DNA of 64,000 nucleotides from Hemerocallis citrina (GCA_017893485.1 CM030366.1:76141227-76205226), one strand, 5' to 3'; counted from the stretch's first letter, positions 42,399 through 54,400 are shown. Notes: generated by a model from the sequence alone, not told the origin. Numbers and translations are program-made.

Positions 42399-43000
42399 GA
42401 ATAGTCCACGAAAAGAATCCTCCTTTTGCTAGATCCAAAGTCTCCTTCTCCACCAAAAATAAATCTCCAAAATAATGTGTTTTATCAACAATGACGGCTG
42501 GAAGAAAAAATCCCTTAAATATGCCGGATTGAATATTAGGGTTTTATCCACACTTTTGCAAAACAATCCTTCCCAAAAATACAATTTGCATATATAGATC
42601 ATTCTTTGGAAATTCCATCAAAACTCATTTAAATTAGGATTCATAAGAAAGTATACATTCTAAATACTGTTCAAAACGTCCAGAAATTGTATTTTTCACT
42701 TTAATCCCTAAAAATGTCAAATTTGCAAAAAGGTCATTCTTTTCCCAAAAATTGCAAATAGCTCCAATAAATTTCAGAAAAATCTGGAAAAATACTAATT
42801 AAATCGCAAATATTAAATAAAGATTTTTCATAAAGAAAACTAAATTTTCACACTTCTCATAAAAGTATTTGCACGTGTTTTGCACGTGTACAAAAGATAA
42901 ATTTGTCTGAAAATATTCATTAAATCTCCAAAAATCAATTTTAAATACATTTTCAAATATAAAAAAAATAATATTTGAAAATACGGGGTTCTACACATCT

Positions 43001-43520
43001 TCTTTTGTTGAATATACGATATGCTTTGCTACTAAGAGAATATCTTAGGAAAACACATTTAACACTTTTACGATCAAACTTCCCCAAGTTATCAAAGGTA
43101 TTTAAAATGAATACTTTGCATCCGAAGACACGAAAGTAACTTAGGTTGGAAATTTTGCCATAATATAGTTCAAAAGGAGTTTTCTCAAGATATTTTATAA
43201 TGATTACTTGGTTTATGGTATAGCATGCTGTATTGACAGCTTCTGCCCAAAATGATTTAAGTAAATCTTTTTCACTAAGCATGGTACAAGCCATTTCTTG
43301 AAGAGATCGATTCTTCCTTTCAACAATCCCATTTTGTTGGGGAGTGCGAGGACATGCAAACTCATGTTTTATTTCCTTTTTATCACAAAATGATGTGAAA
43401 AGTTCGTTTTGAAATTTCCCACCATGATCACTACGAATAGTAATAATGGTGATGCTTTTCTCATTTTCCACTCTACGACAGAATTTTTGAAATACATATA
43501 ATGTGTCATCTTTTTATGGT
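43001..43520 (-). pseudogene. Copia B integrase core
   Basis: Integrase (rve) segment: IRSDHGGKFQNELFTSFC with the second catalytic aspartate, CPRTPQQNGIVERKNRSLQEM with the catalytic glutamate, then FWAEAVNTACYTIN and FRVFGCKVFILN. The frame is open to the chromovirus insertion at 43000, where it reads RRCVEP; its continuation is at 23200. The part with the first aspartate, near 43520-43600, is broken. Confidence 0.88.
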
Positions 43521-43574
43521 AAAAAAGGCAACCCAAGTAAATCTACTATAATCATCAACAATTACAAAAGCATA

Positions 43575-44220
43575 TCATGCACCACCATTACTACGTGTTC
43601 GTGATGGACCAAAAAGATCCATGTGTAAGAGTTCAAGGGGTCTAGAAGTTGATACCATTTTCTTCGATTTGTGAGAACTTTTAGTTTGCTTACCAAATTG
43701 GCATGACTCACATGGTTTGTCTTTTTCGAATTTGATTTGGGAAATTCCTCTCACAAGCACCTTGCTTACAAGTTTGTTGAGATTGTCCATGGCCGTGTGA
43801 CCAAGTCTTCGATGCCAAAGCCAACCGTCCTCATTTCGTGCGACAAAACATCTCATACTTTCTTGTACTAATTCATTTGAATTTATGGCATATACATTGT
43901 TGCATCTGTTAACAAGACGTAAACAAGATTTATTGTTATCTAGTCCAATGCATGTATTTTTATCAAAAATAACAGTGTACCCTTTATCACATAGTTGGCT
44001 AACACTAATTAAGTTATATTTTAAACCTCTTACCAATAGAACATCCTCAATGGAGCATGAGGAACCAAATTTAATTTTACTTTTACCAATGGTTTGACCA
44101 GTGCTATTATCTCCAAAGATGATGTCCTTTCCCTTTTCCTTGATAGTGATGAAAAATATCTGCCGTCACCAGTCATGTGATTTGAGCTTCCACAATCAAG
44201 GTACCACCGATCTTTAGTCT
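43575..44220 (-). pseudogene. Copia B protease and gag-pre-integrase
   Basis: Near 44190-44215 the protease motif reads WYLDCGSSNHMTG, with cysteine in place of the serine of the DSG triad. The gag-pre-integrase domain follows: GLKYNLISVSQLCDKGYTVIF, then the zinc-binding WLWHRRLGHTAMDNLNKL with CESCQFGKQTKSSH, and the integrase start STSRPLELLHMDLFGPSRT. A frame change lies near 44036-44100. Dead copy. Confidence 0.85.
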
Positions 44221-44276
44221 TGATGCGGTGAGGTACCTACATTAAGATTAGTAGGTATAATTTTGCGTGTCCAAGT

Positions 44277-46162
44277 TTATTTTGAACCTGCATTTGTATC
44301 CTTTCTCATCCACACAAGATTAGTATTCCTTTTTAGTGAACAGTTATAAGAAATATGCCCAAGTCTACAGCAAAAATAACATGTGATTCGACTATGCCTT
44401 GGGTCATGCACACTCGTATGATTTATATTTGTTTTGTGATTGTTTTGATTTTTATACAAGTGTGTATGACATGATGGTTTTTGATGAGGTATTGGCTCTT
44501 TGTAACCAAGCTCTTGATTATCATGATAGGATCTTGAATCTTTTGTAATAAAGTAACTGGGCCCTTCATGCTTTTCAATAATTTTTTCAAGCTCAATTAC
44601 CTTTTTCCACAGTCTTTTTCTAGTTATCTCATCGTTTTTTGTGTTCCAACGAAAAGTATCTAGTATGGCATCAAGAATCCTATTTTGTTTAAGGGCTTCA
44701 TTACATCCTTCCACTACTTCATCAAATTTTCTTTTACATTCTTCTATATCATTTGTGAGCTTGGCAATATAAACAGATTTCTTCTGAATCTCTCTTAAGT
44801 GATCATCATGTTTTGCTAACGATTCACAAATTTGTTGTTTTAAAATCTCATTTTCTTCTAGAAAAACATCATGATCTTTTCGACATGACTCAAATTTTTA
44901 TAAAATTAGGGCATTCTTATTTTTCAGTTTGTGATTTTTTGTTATGCAAGCGTCATGTATTTCATTAGAATTTTGTTTATATTGCCTAATTTCACGACTT
45001 AGTTTCTTAGCATAGTCTTTCAAACCATTACACATTTCTACAAGTTCATCATAAGTTAGTTTTTCGATTACCTCTTCTTGAGAAGGTGATTGCACCTCAC
45101 CACTCCCATGAGCCATGAAGCCGACGTTGCCGTAACCTTGCTCTTCCTCACTTGAATCCGAGTCTAGCCAAGTTGCTTTTAGCGCCTTCTTTTTCTGACT
45201 TGGATTTGAGAAATAGTGGTCCCTGTTTCTGTCTTGTTGAATAGGACAGTTTGCACAAATGTGTCCGGACTTCTTGCACTTGTAGCACACATCCTCTTCT
45301 CCTTTTCCCTTTCTTCTTGATACCTGCCATATTTTTTGTGTTTGAAGTACTTACGAAGTTGTCTTGTTAATAGAGCAATGTCCTCGTCTGACTCCTCATG
45401 ATCTGAATCAGCTTTTGATGGTCCGGCCTTTTATGCCTTTAGTGCAATGGTTTTCTCCTCAGTCTTTTGTTCAATCTCGATATTTTTCCTGTATCTTTTT
45501 GTCTCCAACATTTCCATCTCGTACATCGTTAGCTTTCCTTGAAATGTTTAGTAGTCAAATTCCTTCTCTTCGAGAGTCTCTCTCATTGCCGCGACCTTAA
45601 CGTCCCACTCTGGCGTGAGACAGCTTATAAGCTTTCTAACCTTACGGTCATCATCAAGTCCCTTATCCAAGCTTTGAAGTTCGTGGGCAATGATATCGAA
45701 ACGGGCGAGCATTTGATCCACATTTTCTCCTGGCAACATGCGAAACACATCAAACTTATAGAAACAAAAATTCACTATAGCTTTTACCTCGGAAGCGGTT
45801 CCTTCATGCCGCCTCAGCATGTTGTTCCAGATCTCGTAAGCTGTTTTGCAGTTACACCCACATCGCATTAACTCTTCATTGTTCAACCCTGCATAAAGAA
45901 CCGTCATGGCTTTGGAATTTGCTGTCTTGAGGGATAACTCCGCCTTTGTGAATTTCGTCTTTCCATCGCTGACTGGAATTTCTGTTTTGTTGATACATAC
46001 ATTTCATACCTCTTCTCCGAGCATCTGTAAAAAAAAAGACATACGAACTTTCCAGACATCATAGCATTTTCCATAGAAAAATGGTGATCGTGTAAGACTT
46101 GTCCCATTGGAGACGAAAGGCTCCGATGAGTACAAGTTTTGGGGAGGAGGAATTTCGGCCAT
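44277..46162 (-). pseudogene. Copia B gag with two separated zinc knuckles
   Basis: Start probably at the ATG ending 46162. The UBN2 capsid core at 45548-45907 has TAYEIWNNMLRRHEGTASEV, FRMLPGENVDQMLARF and LISCLTPEWDVKV. The first knuckle, CYKCKKSGHICANC, is at about 45243-45287. An acidic WLDSDSSEEE tract and a helical region with coiled-coil character follow. The second knuckle, CYFCCRLGHISYNC, is at about 44340-44390. The long gag with a second distal knuckle fits Sire-type elements. Several frame breaks (near 45904-46020, 45330-45548 and 44714-44898). Confidence 0.82.
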
Positions 46163-46204
46163 AGGAACTTTTGCTTAAGCTTTTAAGCTTTTTATAAGCA
46201 CCTC

Positions 46205-46216
46205 GCTCTGATACCA
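46205..46216 (-). other. PBS of copia B (tRNA-iMet)
   Basis: Minus strand TGGTATCAGAGC, one base from the 5' LTR edge at 46218. Confidence 0.92.
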
Positions 46217-46217
46217 C

Positions 46218-47161
46218 TGTAAATCACCCTAGGGGGGTGAATAGGGTGATCGTGAAGAATTAAAAATAATAAAATAAAGTAATGTAAATGCAAGAGTGAT
46301 ACGAAAAGCAAACATAGATGACGCAGCGATATAACGTGGTTCGACCCCTAGGTCTACGTCTACACCACCTACTTGTAGCAATTCTCTGCCACAAGCATTC
46401 CACTATACTCAAAACCCTTGTACAGTGATTCTCGAATTCAGGCCGAGAGACCTATTACACCCACAAGACTTCTAATCCATGTCCCGTCAATCTCACCGAA
46501 GTGAAAAATAAATGAAAAGAAAACTCAAGATCGTTAATGATCTTGGCTAAAGAATACAACTAAATAATCGCTCACACTCGGATTGATTAAATAAAAGATT
46601 AGTTCAGAAATTTTCTCAGAAGTCATTAGGTGAAGAAGACACAATGGATTCGTTCAATTAAATAGAAGAGGCAGTGTATCGATCAAAAATAGAAACGATA
46701 CATTCCAAAATAGTATAAAGCTTAGTTTACGGTCGACCGTAAAAAAATGTGCAGTCGACCATTCAGCTCTCTGACGTAAGTAGAGAGATGAAAGGTCGAC
46801 CGCTATCTTAAGCAACTCAGGTTGCGATCGACTGTGACGCGGTAAACCGATATTATGTTCGGTCGACCGGTCTTGGCTGTATAATTTGAATCCACTTTGT
46901 TTTATTACAATAAATATCTCACGAAAATATTACTAAAAATCCAGTCTTGATAGATTGCTTGGAGGCCAATTAATTTATAACTCCTTTTGAATATCTTCCT
47001 CTTTTGCTTGTATATGCAATCTTCCTTTATTACTTTTCTTGTTTGTGAATCTCTCTTGGATCTCTTTTTGATGTTATTTGATCCTAAAAATCTGACACAC
47101 TAAATTCAAACTTATCAGTACGAGTGGGCACGTTTTGTGCACACCAAACTAAGAGTCAACA
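46218..47161 (-). repeat. 5' LTR of copia B
   Basis: 944 bp, partner of 18396-19369, TG...CA ends and target copy ATGTG at 47162-47166. The ggtcgaccg cluster lies at about 46730-46870. It lacks about 30 bp present in the partner near 19085. Confidence 0.92.
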
Positions 47162-47483
47162 ATGTGAACATGGTTTTATAGGGTTGTTTTAGTTATTAAA
47201 TGATTAGTTCGTTGACTTTTAGGAGCTGATAATTGAGTGGGAAAGAAAACTTCCACTGTTTTGGCCCACAATTGTCGGACAAGAGTTCATCATTCATTCA
47301 ACACTTATTTAAATTTTAAAAAAAACAAATTTAACGGGACGAAACATAATCTATCGTCTGTCAATCTTTTTTTTAAAGGCCAAATTTCAGTTTAAAGACT
47401 ACAACTACAACTGCGATTCCAAATTCCTATTTCTAAATACCAAATACCCAAATTTTGAGATGGGACGACTACAGATGCTCTTA

Positions 47484-48057
47484 GAGCATCTCTAGTCGTT
47501 TTCTATATATGCAAAAAATGAAAAAAAGCATCTGTAGTAGTTTTCTAAATACCCAATTTTTTGATTTTCGATCTACAATAGTCGTCTATATTTGGCAGAA
47601 GATTTGGCAAAATGCATATTATAGCAATCGGAATATGATTTACCGTCTATGTGTCGGACGACATATGATATTCCGTCTGAGAGGAATTTTTTATTTGGAA
47701 AATTGTGAGACGGAAAGATGATTTGCCGTTAAATTATTTTTTAAAAAAATTCAGATCAGAAGAACATTACCCATTTCATGAAGAGAGAGAAAAAGCCATG
47801 CATATTTGGCAAAGTGTTGGACGGCACATGCCGTCCTTCACTTTTTGGATTTTTTTTTAATTTTAAATACGGGACGACAGATGAACCATCCTTCACAAAA
47901 AAATTTTAAAAAAATACGCAAATCTTCAAACAGTAAATGATCTTCCATTTCATAAAAAAAACCATTTTTTGAGTTTTGACGACTGGAATGCTACGCCTTA
48001 CTTGCTATTTTTATATTTTTCATATACCCATTTTTAGCAAAACGACTGCAGATGTTC
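47484..48057. mobile_element. Second Harbinger-like MITE, 574 bp
   Basis: Ends gagcatctctagtcgtttt (47484) and aaaacgactgcagatgttc (48039-48057) are imperfect inverted repeats flanked by TTA (47481-47483, 48058-48060). The left TTA is shared with the right end of the neighbouring MITE. An internal gcatctgtagtagttttc at about 47528 is another end-like copy. The central part has inverted words around ccgtc and gacgg. No real ORF. Confidence 0.75.
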
Positions 48058-48060
48058 TTA

Positions 48061-48250
48061 CTAATCTTATTTACTCGTTCCTATCTTCACTCCACATTTT
48101 CTAGGATCTACGTATCCACTTCCAAAAAGTGAAGGGGGGTAAGGGTTATATGATCATGGCTGCAAAATGTAAATACAATATGTTAAGTCCAGAAGGAGTA
48201 GTACACCGTTTTAAGTCTTGACGATTGAAAAGACGACTGCCAAAATTGTT
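48061..48250. other. Short spacer before the LINE
   Basis: No recognisable feature. The exact 5' end of the following LINE could not be fixed. Confidence 0.5.
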
Positions 48251-49219
48251 TTGTTAGATTTAGGGATAGAAACAAAAATCTCCATAGACCTTGTCTTCCA
48301 TCCCCTCTGTCTCCGTCTTCCCCGCTAGTGTCCTCCGGAGCGTTTGCGCTTCGATCCTGATCAATGCTTCGGTCGTCTCCTTGTCCCCTCAGTGGTGGTT
48401 CCCCCCTGCGATCTGAAGTTTCGATTCACCCCTTCTTCGAGTGTCTTCTGTTGTTCCGGCTTGCTGGTGCTGTTTTTCTCTCTTCTCCCAGCCTAGCTCT
48501 CTTTACCCCATCACTGTGAGTTAATTTTTTTTGCTTAGTTTTTTATTCGTGCTATTTGCGGTGGTTTATCTCCACCATCGTGGTGTTGGGTGTTTTGTGG
48601 TGGTTGCTTTTCCACAGATCCATAAGCCACCGACCAATTTTTTCCTTGGTCCTAGTGGATCTTGTTCCTTCCTCAACGTTCATCGTTGTTCTTCTCAAAG
48701 GGAGCTGTAGTTTATCTACCACCGCCTTCTTAGCGGTCAGCCACTTTCTCTTCTCCTCCATCTTATGTTTCTTAGTGCTTCTCCTTTCCCCCCTGCATTC
48801 AACTAAATTTTTCTTCCCCTCTGCTACTATTCCGGTTCTCAACCCCTCCATTTCTCTTTCCTCTTTAGCCACATTAATCTCAGGTTTTTCCAGTCATTGT
48901 CTACTCCTCAATCTCTACAGTACTGGTTTATCTTTTCCTTTTGAATTTTGAATTGCATATCTATTGGGCTTTCTCTCTTCTGCCGCTTCCTTTTTGGGCC
49001 GCTTGTGATGGACACCTCTTGGGTTGAGATAGTAAAAAAGAAAAAGAAAAAAAAATGTGCTCCCTTAGCATATTACCGCTGTTGTTGGGCCTTGTGCTCT
49101 TGGGCAGTCTAGGCCCACTTTTGGGAAGCCTCTAGGGCATTCTACTACCTCCTCCTCCTGCACTTTCTCGCTACCTACCTCTTCGTCTTCTAAACTTTCA
49201 CATTCTCCGTCTTATCGTC

Positions 49220-51480
49220 TCCTCCAAATCTGTTACCGGTGCCTTTAGCCTGGTCATTTGAAGATTTCCTGCTCTTTTAAAATGAAGTGTTTGTTTTGCC
49301 TTAAATTGGGTCATGCTCGACACCGCTACTTCGCCCTCCAAAAACTGTTGGGTCTCACCTTAGGAGCACCCATTTCTGAGCAAGTGCTTTCGACGCTAGA
49401 TCTCCCTTCCGTGCAACTTAAATTGGCTGAGGAACATTCCAACAAAGCCAAGAAACCCAAGTTGTCTTCGACGTCACCTTTACTCCCTACCCTTCCAGTC
49501 TCTCATCGTATTTCTGACGCCGCTCACCCTCCCCTCCCAGCAGTGACGGCCCCCAATCTCAAGCTCCCAAGCCTATTGTGACTCAGGTTTTCATCCCGAC
49601 TTTGGAGCTTTCTGACAAGTTGAAGTTTTTTGACACCTATGGTGCAGTTTCCTTCTGTGGAGGTACGATCTCCAACTTCACTTTAGATTCTTTCCTCAAC
49701 AACTCCTGCAATGTAAGAGATTGGGAGTGGGTTCTCAACACTTGCTCTAATGGTGACGTGGTTATCCACTGCCCTTCCCCTAAAATTTTAGAGGACTTGA
49801 TTGCCAATTCCTCCCTTGCCATCGGAGCGATCTCTCTAACCATTCGGAAGTGGGTGTAACTTAGCATTCCTCCCCAAGTTCTCTGCCCCTCTCCTGCCTT
49901 GGGACCCCCCCATTCTGTGAGTCTCATCGTCTTGTCAGCGATATGTCTAAATGCATCGGTGAATTGATTAGCATCTTATCCTCTGCGATGTTAGCATCTG
50001 GGTGTCTTCTAGTGGAAGCACTTTTTCGATGCCCAAAGGTTCAAGACCGTATCGAGGTCTATTCACTGAGAGATAGTAAATCCTCCTTCACGGTCTAGTT
50101 GCAATATCATGTTTCTATTAATAAAGGCATCTCCCATACTCCTCTTTTCGCTGGATCGCCGAAACCTGTGTTTAAGCCTCCTACTCTCCCTACTACTTTC
50201 AATCAAGGCTCCTCTTTCCTATGTAATTTGGCTTCGGCCAAGCTTAAGGGTCCTCCCAAGGATTCTGCCAGAAAGAAGTTTCCTCATCCACGCAAGAACT
50301 TTGCCTCCCCAAGCAGCACGAAAATTTCTCCCTCCAAAGCTCCCAACCTGGTCTGGATTAATCCCGATCTCTCCTCTCATCAATCTGCGAGGTCGTCTGC
50401 TCCTCATACTGCCCTATCGGCTGATCCTCAGCCACAGCCTTCTCAGACGGTGATTCCTAAGCCTCCTGCGATAGAGGTTTCCTCCCATTCGCATCCTCTA
50501 GTCTCCTCTCCTGCGATCCCCAAGTTGACTGTGCCTGAACCACAGTGGCCATCCTGAGAGATCAACCTCCATTATGCCTCAGACTGGGACAAATTTCAAA
50601 GGTTGGCCCACTTTCCTAACCCGCGTGACACCACTCCTACTCTGCCCCTTCTAAAGACAAGGCATCACAATCTTCTAAAGCTGAGACTTGGATTGATCAT
50701 GATAACTTGCTAGAGGAAGAGGAATCGGAGCCGCGCATTCACTCCAGAAGGTCCGCCCTAACCTTGTCTCTTTTAATTCCCATCATTTTGTGTTTTGCTT
50801 TAGTTACTTACCTAGTGGTATCACATTGCGAGTTAGCACAGGTTCTCCTCTTCCTCTCCCGACCTATTTCTTCCTCTCTTTCGCGCTTGCGAATGTTTCT
50901 ACTTGCTCTCCCGACTTGCATTATTTGGTTTGGGCATCCAAAGGTTGTGTCTCGGCCCAAGGGCTGACCACAGACCTTCACCCCTCCATTTATCTAAATC
51001 GGACCGCACCTTCTCTATACCTATTGATGAACTCCATTTCTTCGAAATTACAAAGCGCTGTCCACGGTCCTGTTGATCAATCAATCATACCTTGTAACCT
51101 TTTTTAGCCCTACTCTCAACCCATCTCTCCATCCCTCTCCCTCTAAGGAGGAAGGATGTTCTGAGCATCGGCAGTCATCTGCCATGATGAACTCTTTCTC
51201 CCTCATCAGGTCGAGCGCTCGGATTAAGGCTAAAAAAGCGGCTCTCACTGCAACTGCGTCTTCTCGCATTTTAAGGCATCAGGCTTCAGACCCCATCAGT
51301 CCTAACCGTGCCCTTTCCTACTCTGATCAAATCTTATTAGGTTCCATCTATCATTTTCAGTTTGACTCCATTTCCGACAGTGAAATGGTTAACCTTGCTA
51401 ACAACATGGGTTTCGTAGTTAATTCGGAAAATTTGAAGGAACGCTCTAGAGTTTGGGAGTATCACGGTTTTAATGATTAG
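49220..51480 (+). pseudogene. LINE ORF1 (nucleic-acid-binding), frameshifted
   Basis: Opens near 49220 with a damaged first zinc knuckle, CL-stop-PGHLKISC, then CLFCLKLGHARHRY where the last cysteine has become tyrosine, and ALQKLLG as in the other LINE. At 49578-49859 in another frame: VSFCGGTISNFTLDSFLNN and DVVIHCPSPKILEDL, resembling the nucleic-acid-binding part of plant ORF1. A serine/proline-rich region follows (50099-50557). The last block (51073-51480) ends WEYHGFND with a stop overlapping the ORF2 start. Multiple frame changes. Role in life: RNA-binding chaperone of the LINE particle. Confidence 0.7.
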
Positions 51481-54400
51481 TATTTCTTGGAATATCTGGG
51501 GACTCACTTGCCCTGTTAAACAAAGAGAGATTTATCAGTTGATCGCATCCTTTCACTATGACTTAATCTCTATCCAAGAATCGAAGATCAATTCTCCGTC
51601 CCCTTCTATCTTTCATTCTATTGGTGGATCCATTATCTCTAAATGGATCTCTTTAGACGCAATAAGTTCTAGGGGTGGTATCCTTTTTGGATTCAAAGAA
51701 TCTATTTTTTCGCTTATCTCGGTTCAACGATTATCTTTTTTTCTCGTCATCCAACTTCACTGGGCAGAATTCAACTGCAGTCTCACTGTGGTTTCTGTCT
51801 ATGGTTCGTCGTCTGCTAAGAGGTGCCATTTGTTCTAGAATGAATTCCGATCTCTACACAATATCACCAATGGTTTCTGTTTTTTCTGTGGAGACTTTAA
51901 TGTCACCAGATTTTCCTCTGAAAGGTCTAGCTTCTCCTCCTCCTATTTTCACTCCCACAGCTTTAACGACTGCATCAGATCCCTTCAGCTGACCGATCTA
52001 CTGCTCAACGGTAGATCTTTCACTTGGTCCAACTTGCGTCAATCTCCGACTATGGATAAACTCGACCATTTCCTGGTTTCTCAGGATTGGATTAATCGTT
52101 TTCACAACTCTTTTTCTAAAGCCTTACCGAATCCCTCCTCAGATCACATACCCATTGCGCTTTATTCTAATTTCCATTTTGCTTATCATTACAAATTCTG
52201 ATTTGAAAAAATTTGGTTACAAGACCAATTATTCGTTAATCTCATTGCTGAATGTCTCTCTTCTATTACGGGTTCTTTCGGTCTTGGCAGTATCCTCCTT
52301 AAACATCACGCTATCAAACTCGTGTGTAAGATTTGGCATAAAGAAAGGCAGGCCAATACTGTATTCCTTAAAAACTTCCTCCTGTCCTCCATTGAATCCA
52401 TTGATCAGCTAGAGGAGCTGGGTCCCTTATCTGATTCTCTTTTTTCAGAATGGAACTCTTGCAAGAGAGACTATGCAGAAATCCTCCATAAGGACCATAT
52501 CAAATGGGCTCAAAGAGCCAAGTTTCGATGGTTAAAGGAGGGTGACGGTAATACTGTGTTCTTTCACAATTATGCATCTCACAGACAATGTTGTAATCGA
52601 ATCACATCGATTATAGACAACGGTATTGAATTTAACTCAGATCCTGATATCCACCTTTCCTTCCTTACATTTTATAAAAATCTTATTGGATCATATAAAC
52701 AGCGCTCCATTATCCTTGATTGGAATCACCACTACGGTGATCAATCACATGACCTGTCTAGCCTAGAGTACCCTTTTTCTATGGAAGAAATTAAGTCGGT
52801 TGTTTTCTCCTTAAAAAGCGACTCCGTGCCAGGTCCGAACGGATTCCCTGCTTTCTTCTTTCAAAAATTCTGGAATTGGCTTGAAGACGACCTTTTCCAT
52901 ATGTTTGCAGAACTTCATCAAGGTTCTTTCTCCTTTGACCGGATCAATTATGCGCATATCGTGTTCATCCACAAAATATTGGGAGCACACACGGTGGCTA
53001 ACTTTAGGCCTATTAGCCTGATCAACACTACTTTCCAAATCATCATGAAAGTACTTTCCTCGAGACTCGGTGCGGTCATCTCGCCCCTCATCGATCCCGC
53101 TCAATCGGGATTTATCAATGACCGTTTTATCCTTGACAGTGTAGCTTCGGCACAAGAGATCATCTCTCATTGTCACAACTCTAACTCTGAAGGGATTTTA
53201 CTTAAACTTGATTTTTAAAAAACTTATGACAATGTCAGTTAGGACTTCCTATTAGAGATTCTTATGAATAGAGGTTTCGGACCTAAATGGATCGCTTGGA
53301 TTAAATTCAGTCTTTTCTTAGGCACTTCTTCCATTCTCATCAATGGATCGGAAGGCCACAAATTCAAAATTAAGTGTGGCCTTCGTCAGGGTGATCCAAT
53401 TTCGTCCCTTCTTTTCTCTCTCATTGGTGATGTATTTAGTAAATTACTCCGCAACACTTGGGAAGCGCAGGTCATAGAAGGGCTTGGGAACTCACATATT
53501 TTCCAAGGTGTTCTTAATCTGCAATACGCTGACGATACTATCATCTTCGCCAAACCAAATGTTCACTCCCTGCGTAACCTGAAACTACTCCTTTATATTT
53601 TCGAAAAAGCTTCTGGCTTATCGATCAACTTCCAAAAATCTTCAGTTCTTTGGCTCGGAGGATCACTCAATCGCCAAACCGAAATCTCCCAATTTTTTAA
53701 CTGTGCTTCCGCCGCTTTTCCTATTCTGTATCTTGGTATCCCCCTCAGATGGGGTAAGCCGCATAAACCAGATTGAATGCTGATGGTGGAAAAGATAGAG
53801 TCCAGACTCAACACTTGGTCTGGGAAACAACTTTCATGAGGGGGTAGATTAATTCTACTTAACTCTGTCCTCTCCTCTATCCCCCTTTATATGATGTCAT
53901 TCTTTTACGTCCCCACTTGGGTGATCAAGAGGATTGACCAAATCAGAAGCAATTTCTTCTGATTGGGATCCCACATTTTCAAACTTGGATATCACCTCTG
54001 CAATTAAAAGACGATCTGCTCTTCCAAGGCAGCAGGGGGATTAGGGGTTCTGGATCTCAGGCATCAGAATATAGCTTTGCTTGGCAAATGGCTGTGGAGA
54101 TTCTTAAAACACGGTCATTTACCTTGGGTCCAAAGTATTAATATTAGTTACTTTTCTAGACGTAAGATGTGGGACTTTTCACCTCTCCTTTCTCGCAATG
54201 CTTCCCCTTTTGGAAGGGTGTTTGGAAAGCGGCCGCATCTTTTCAATGCGGTATCCTCCATGAATGCTCGGATGGATCGAAGACCAAGTTCTGGTCCTAT
54301 ATGTAGATCGGTAACACCAAGCTTGCGTTGGCTTTCCCAGCCCTCTTCCGCTTGGCCTCCAACCCCCACGCCACGGTGGCAGAATCTTTCTACTTAATCA

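Larger units (their letters stand above)
23206..42995 (-). mobile_element. Tekay/Del-type chromovirus (Ty3/gypsy), with CACTA in its 5' LTR
   Basis: TSD CATCT at 23201-23205 and 42996-43000. Left LTR 23206-26082 (2877 bp). Right LTR 31004-42995, which is 2878 bp once the CACTA and its 3-bp duplication are removed. iMet PBS, gag with two zinc knuckles, then protease, RT, RNase H, integrase and a C-terminal chromodomain on the minus strand. The chromodomain, iMet primer and very long LTRs fit the Tekay (Del) clade. I counted roughly 25 LTR differences by eye (just under 1%), so it is young. Confidence 0.95.
31004..42995 (-). repeat. 5' LTR of the chromovirus, split by the CACTA
   Basis: Pieces 31004-33287 and 42402-42995 join across one GAA to give a sequence colinear with 23206-26082. 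The uninterrupted copy reads ttttgagaatagtccacg at about 25480, which confirms the empty site. Confidence 0.95.
18396..47161 (-). mobile_element. Copia element B (Sire-like), full length with nested insertions
   Basis: TSD ATGTG at 18391-18395 and 47162-47166. LTRs 18396-19369 (974 bp) and 46218-47161 (944 bp), iMet PBS at 46205 and PPT at 19370. Gag, two zinc knuckles, protease, gag-pre-integrase, integrase, RT and RNase H follow in copia order on the minus strand. It is interrupted by a TRIM (21541-22604) in RT and by the chromovirus (23206-42995) just after integrase. Without insertions it is about 7.9 kb. The LTRs differ at many sites and by a deletion of about 30 bp, so it is much older than its passengers. 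Confidence 0.93.
18005..47480. mobile_element. Harbinger-like MITE split by copia B
   Basis: Left end gagcatctgtagtggttggc at 18005 and right end gacgactacagatgctc at 47464-47480 form imperfect terminal inverted repeats flanked by TTA (18002-18004 and 47481-47483), the PIF/Harbinger target duplication. Subtracting copia B and its duplication leaves about 705 bp with no coding capacity. Copia B is inserted at ATGTG within it. Confidence 0.7.

Noticed and set aside
41980..42404. ORFs in the right end of the CACTA
   Set aside because: Produced by the CACCGGCG repeats on both strands; no protein similarity.
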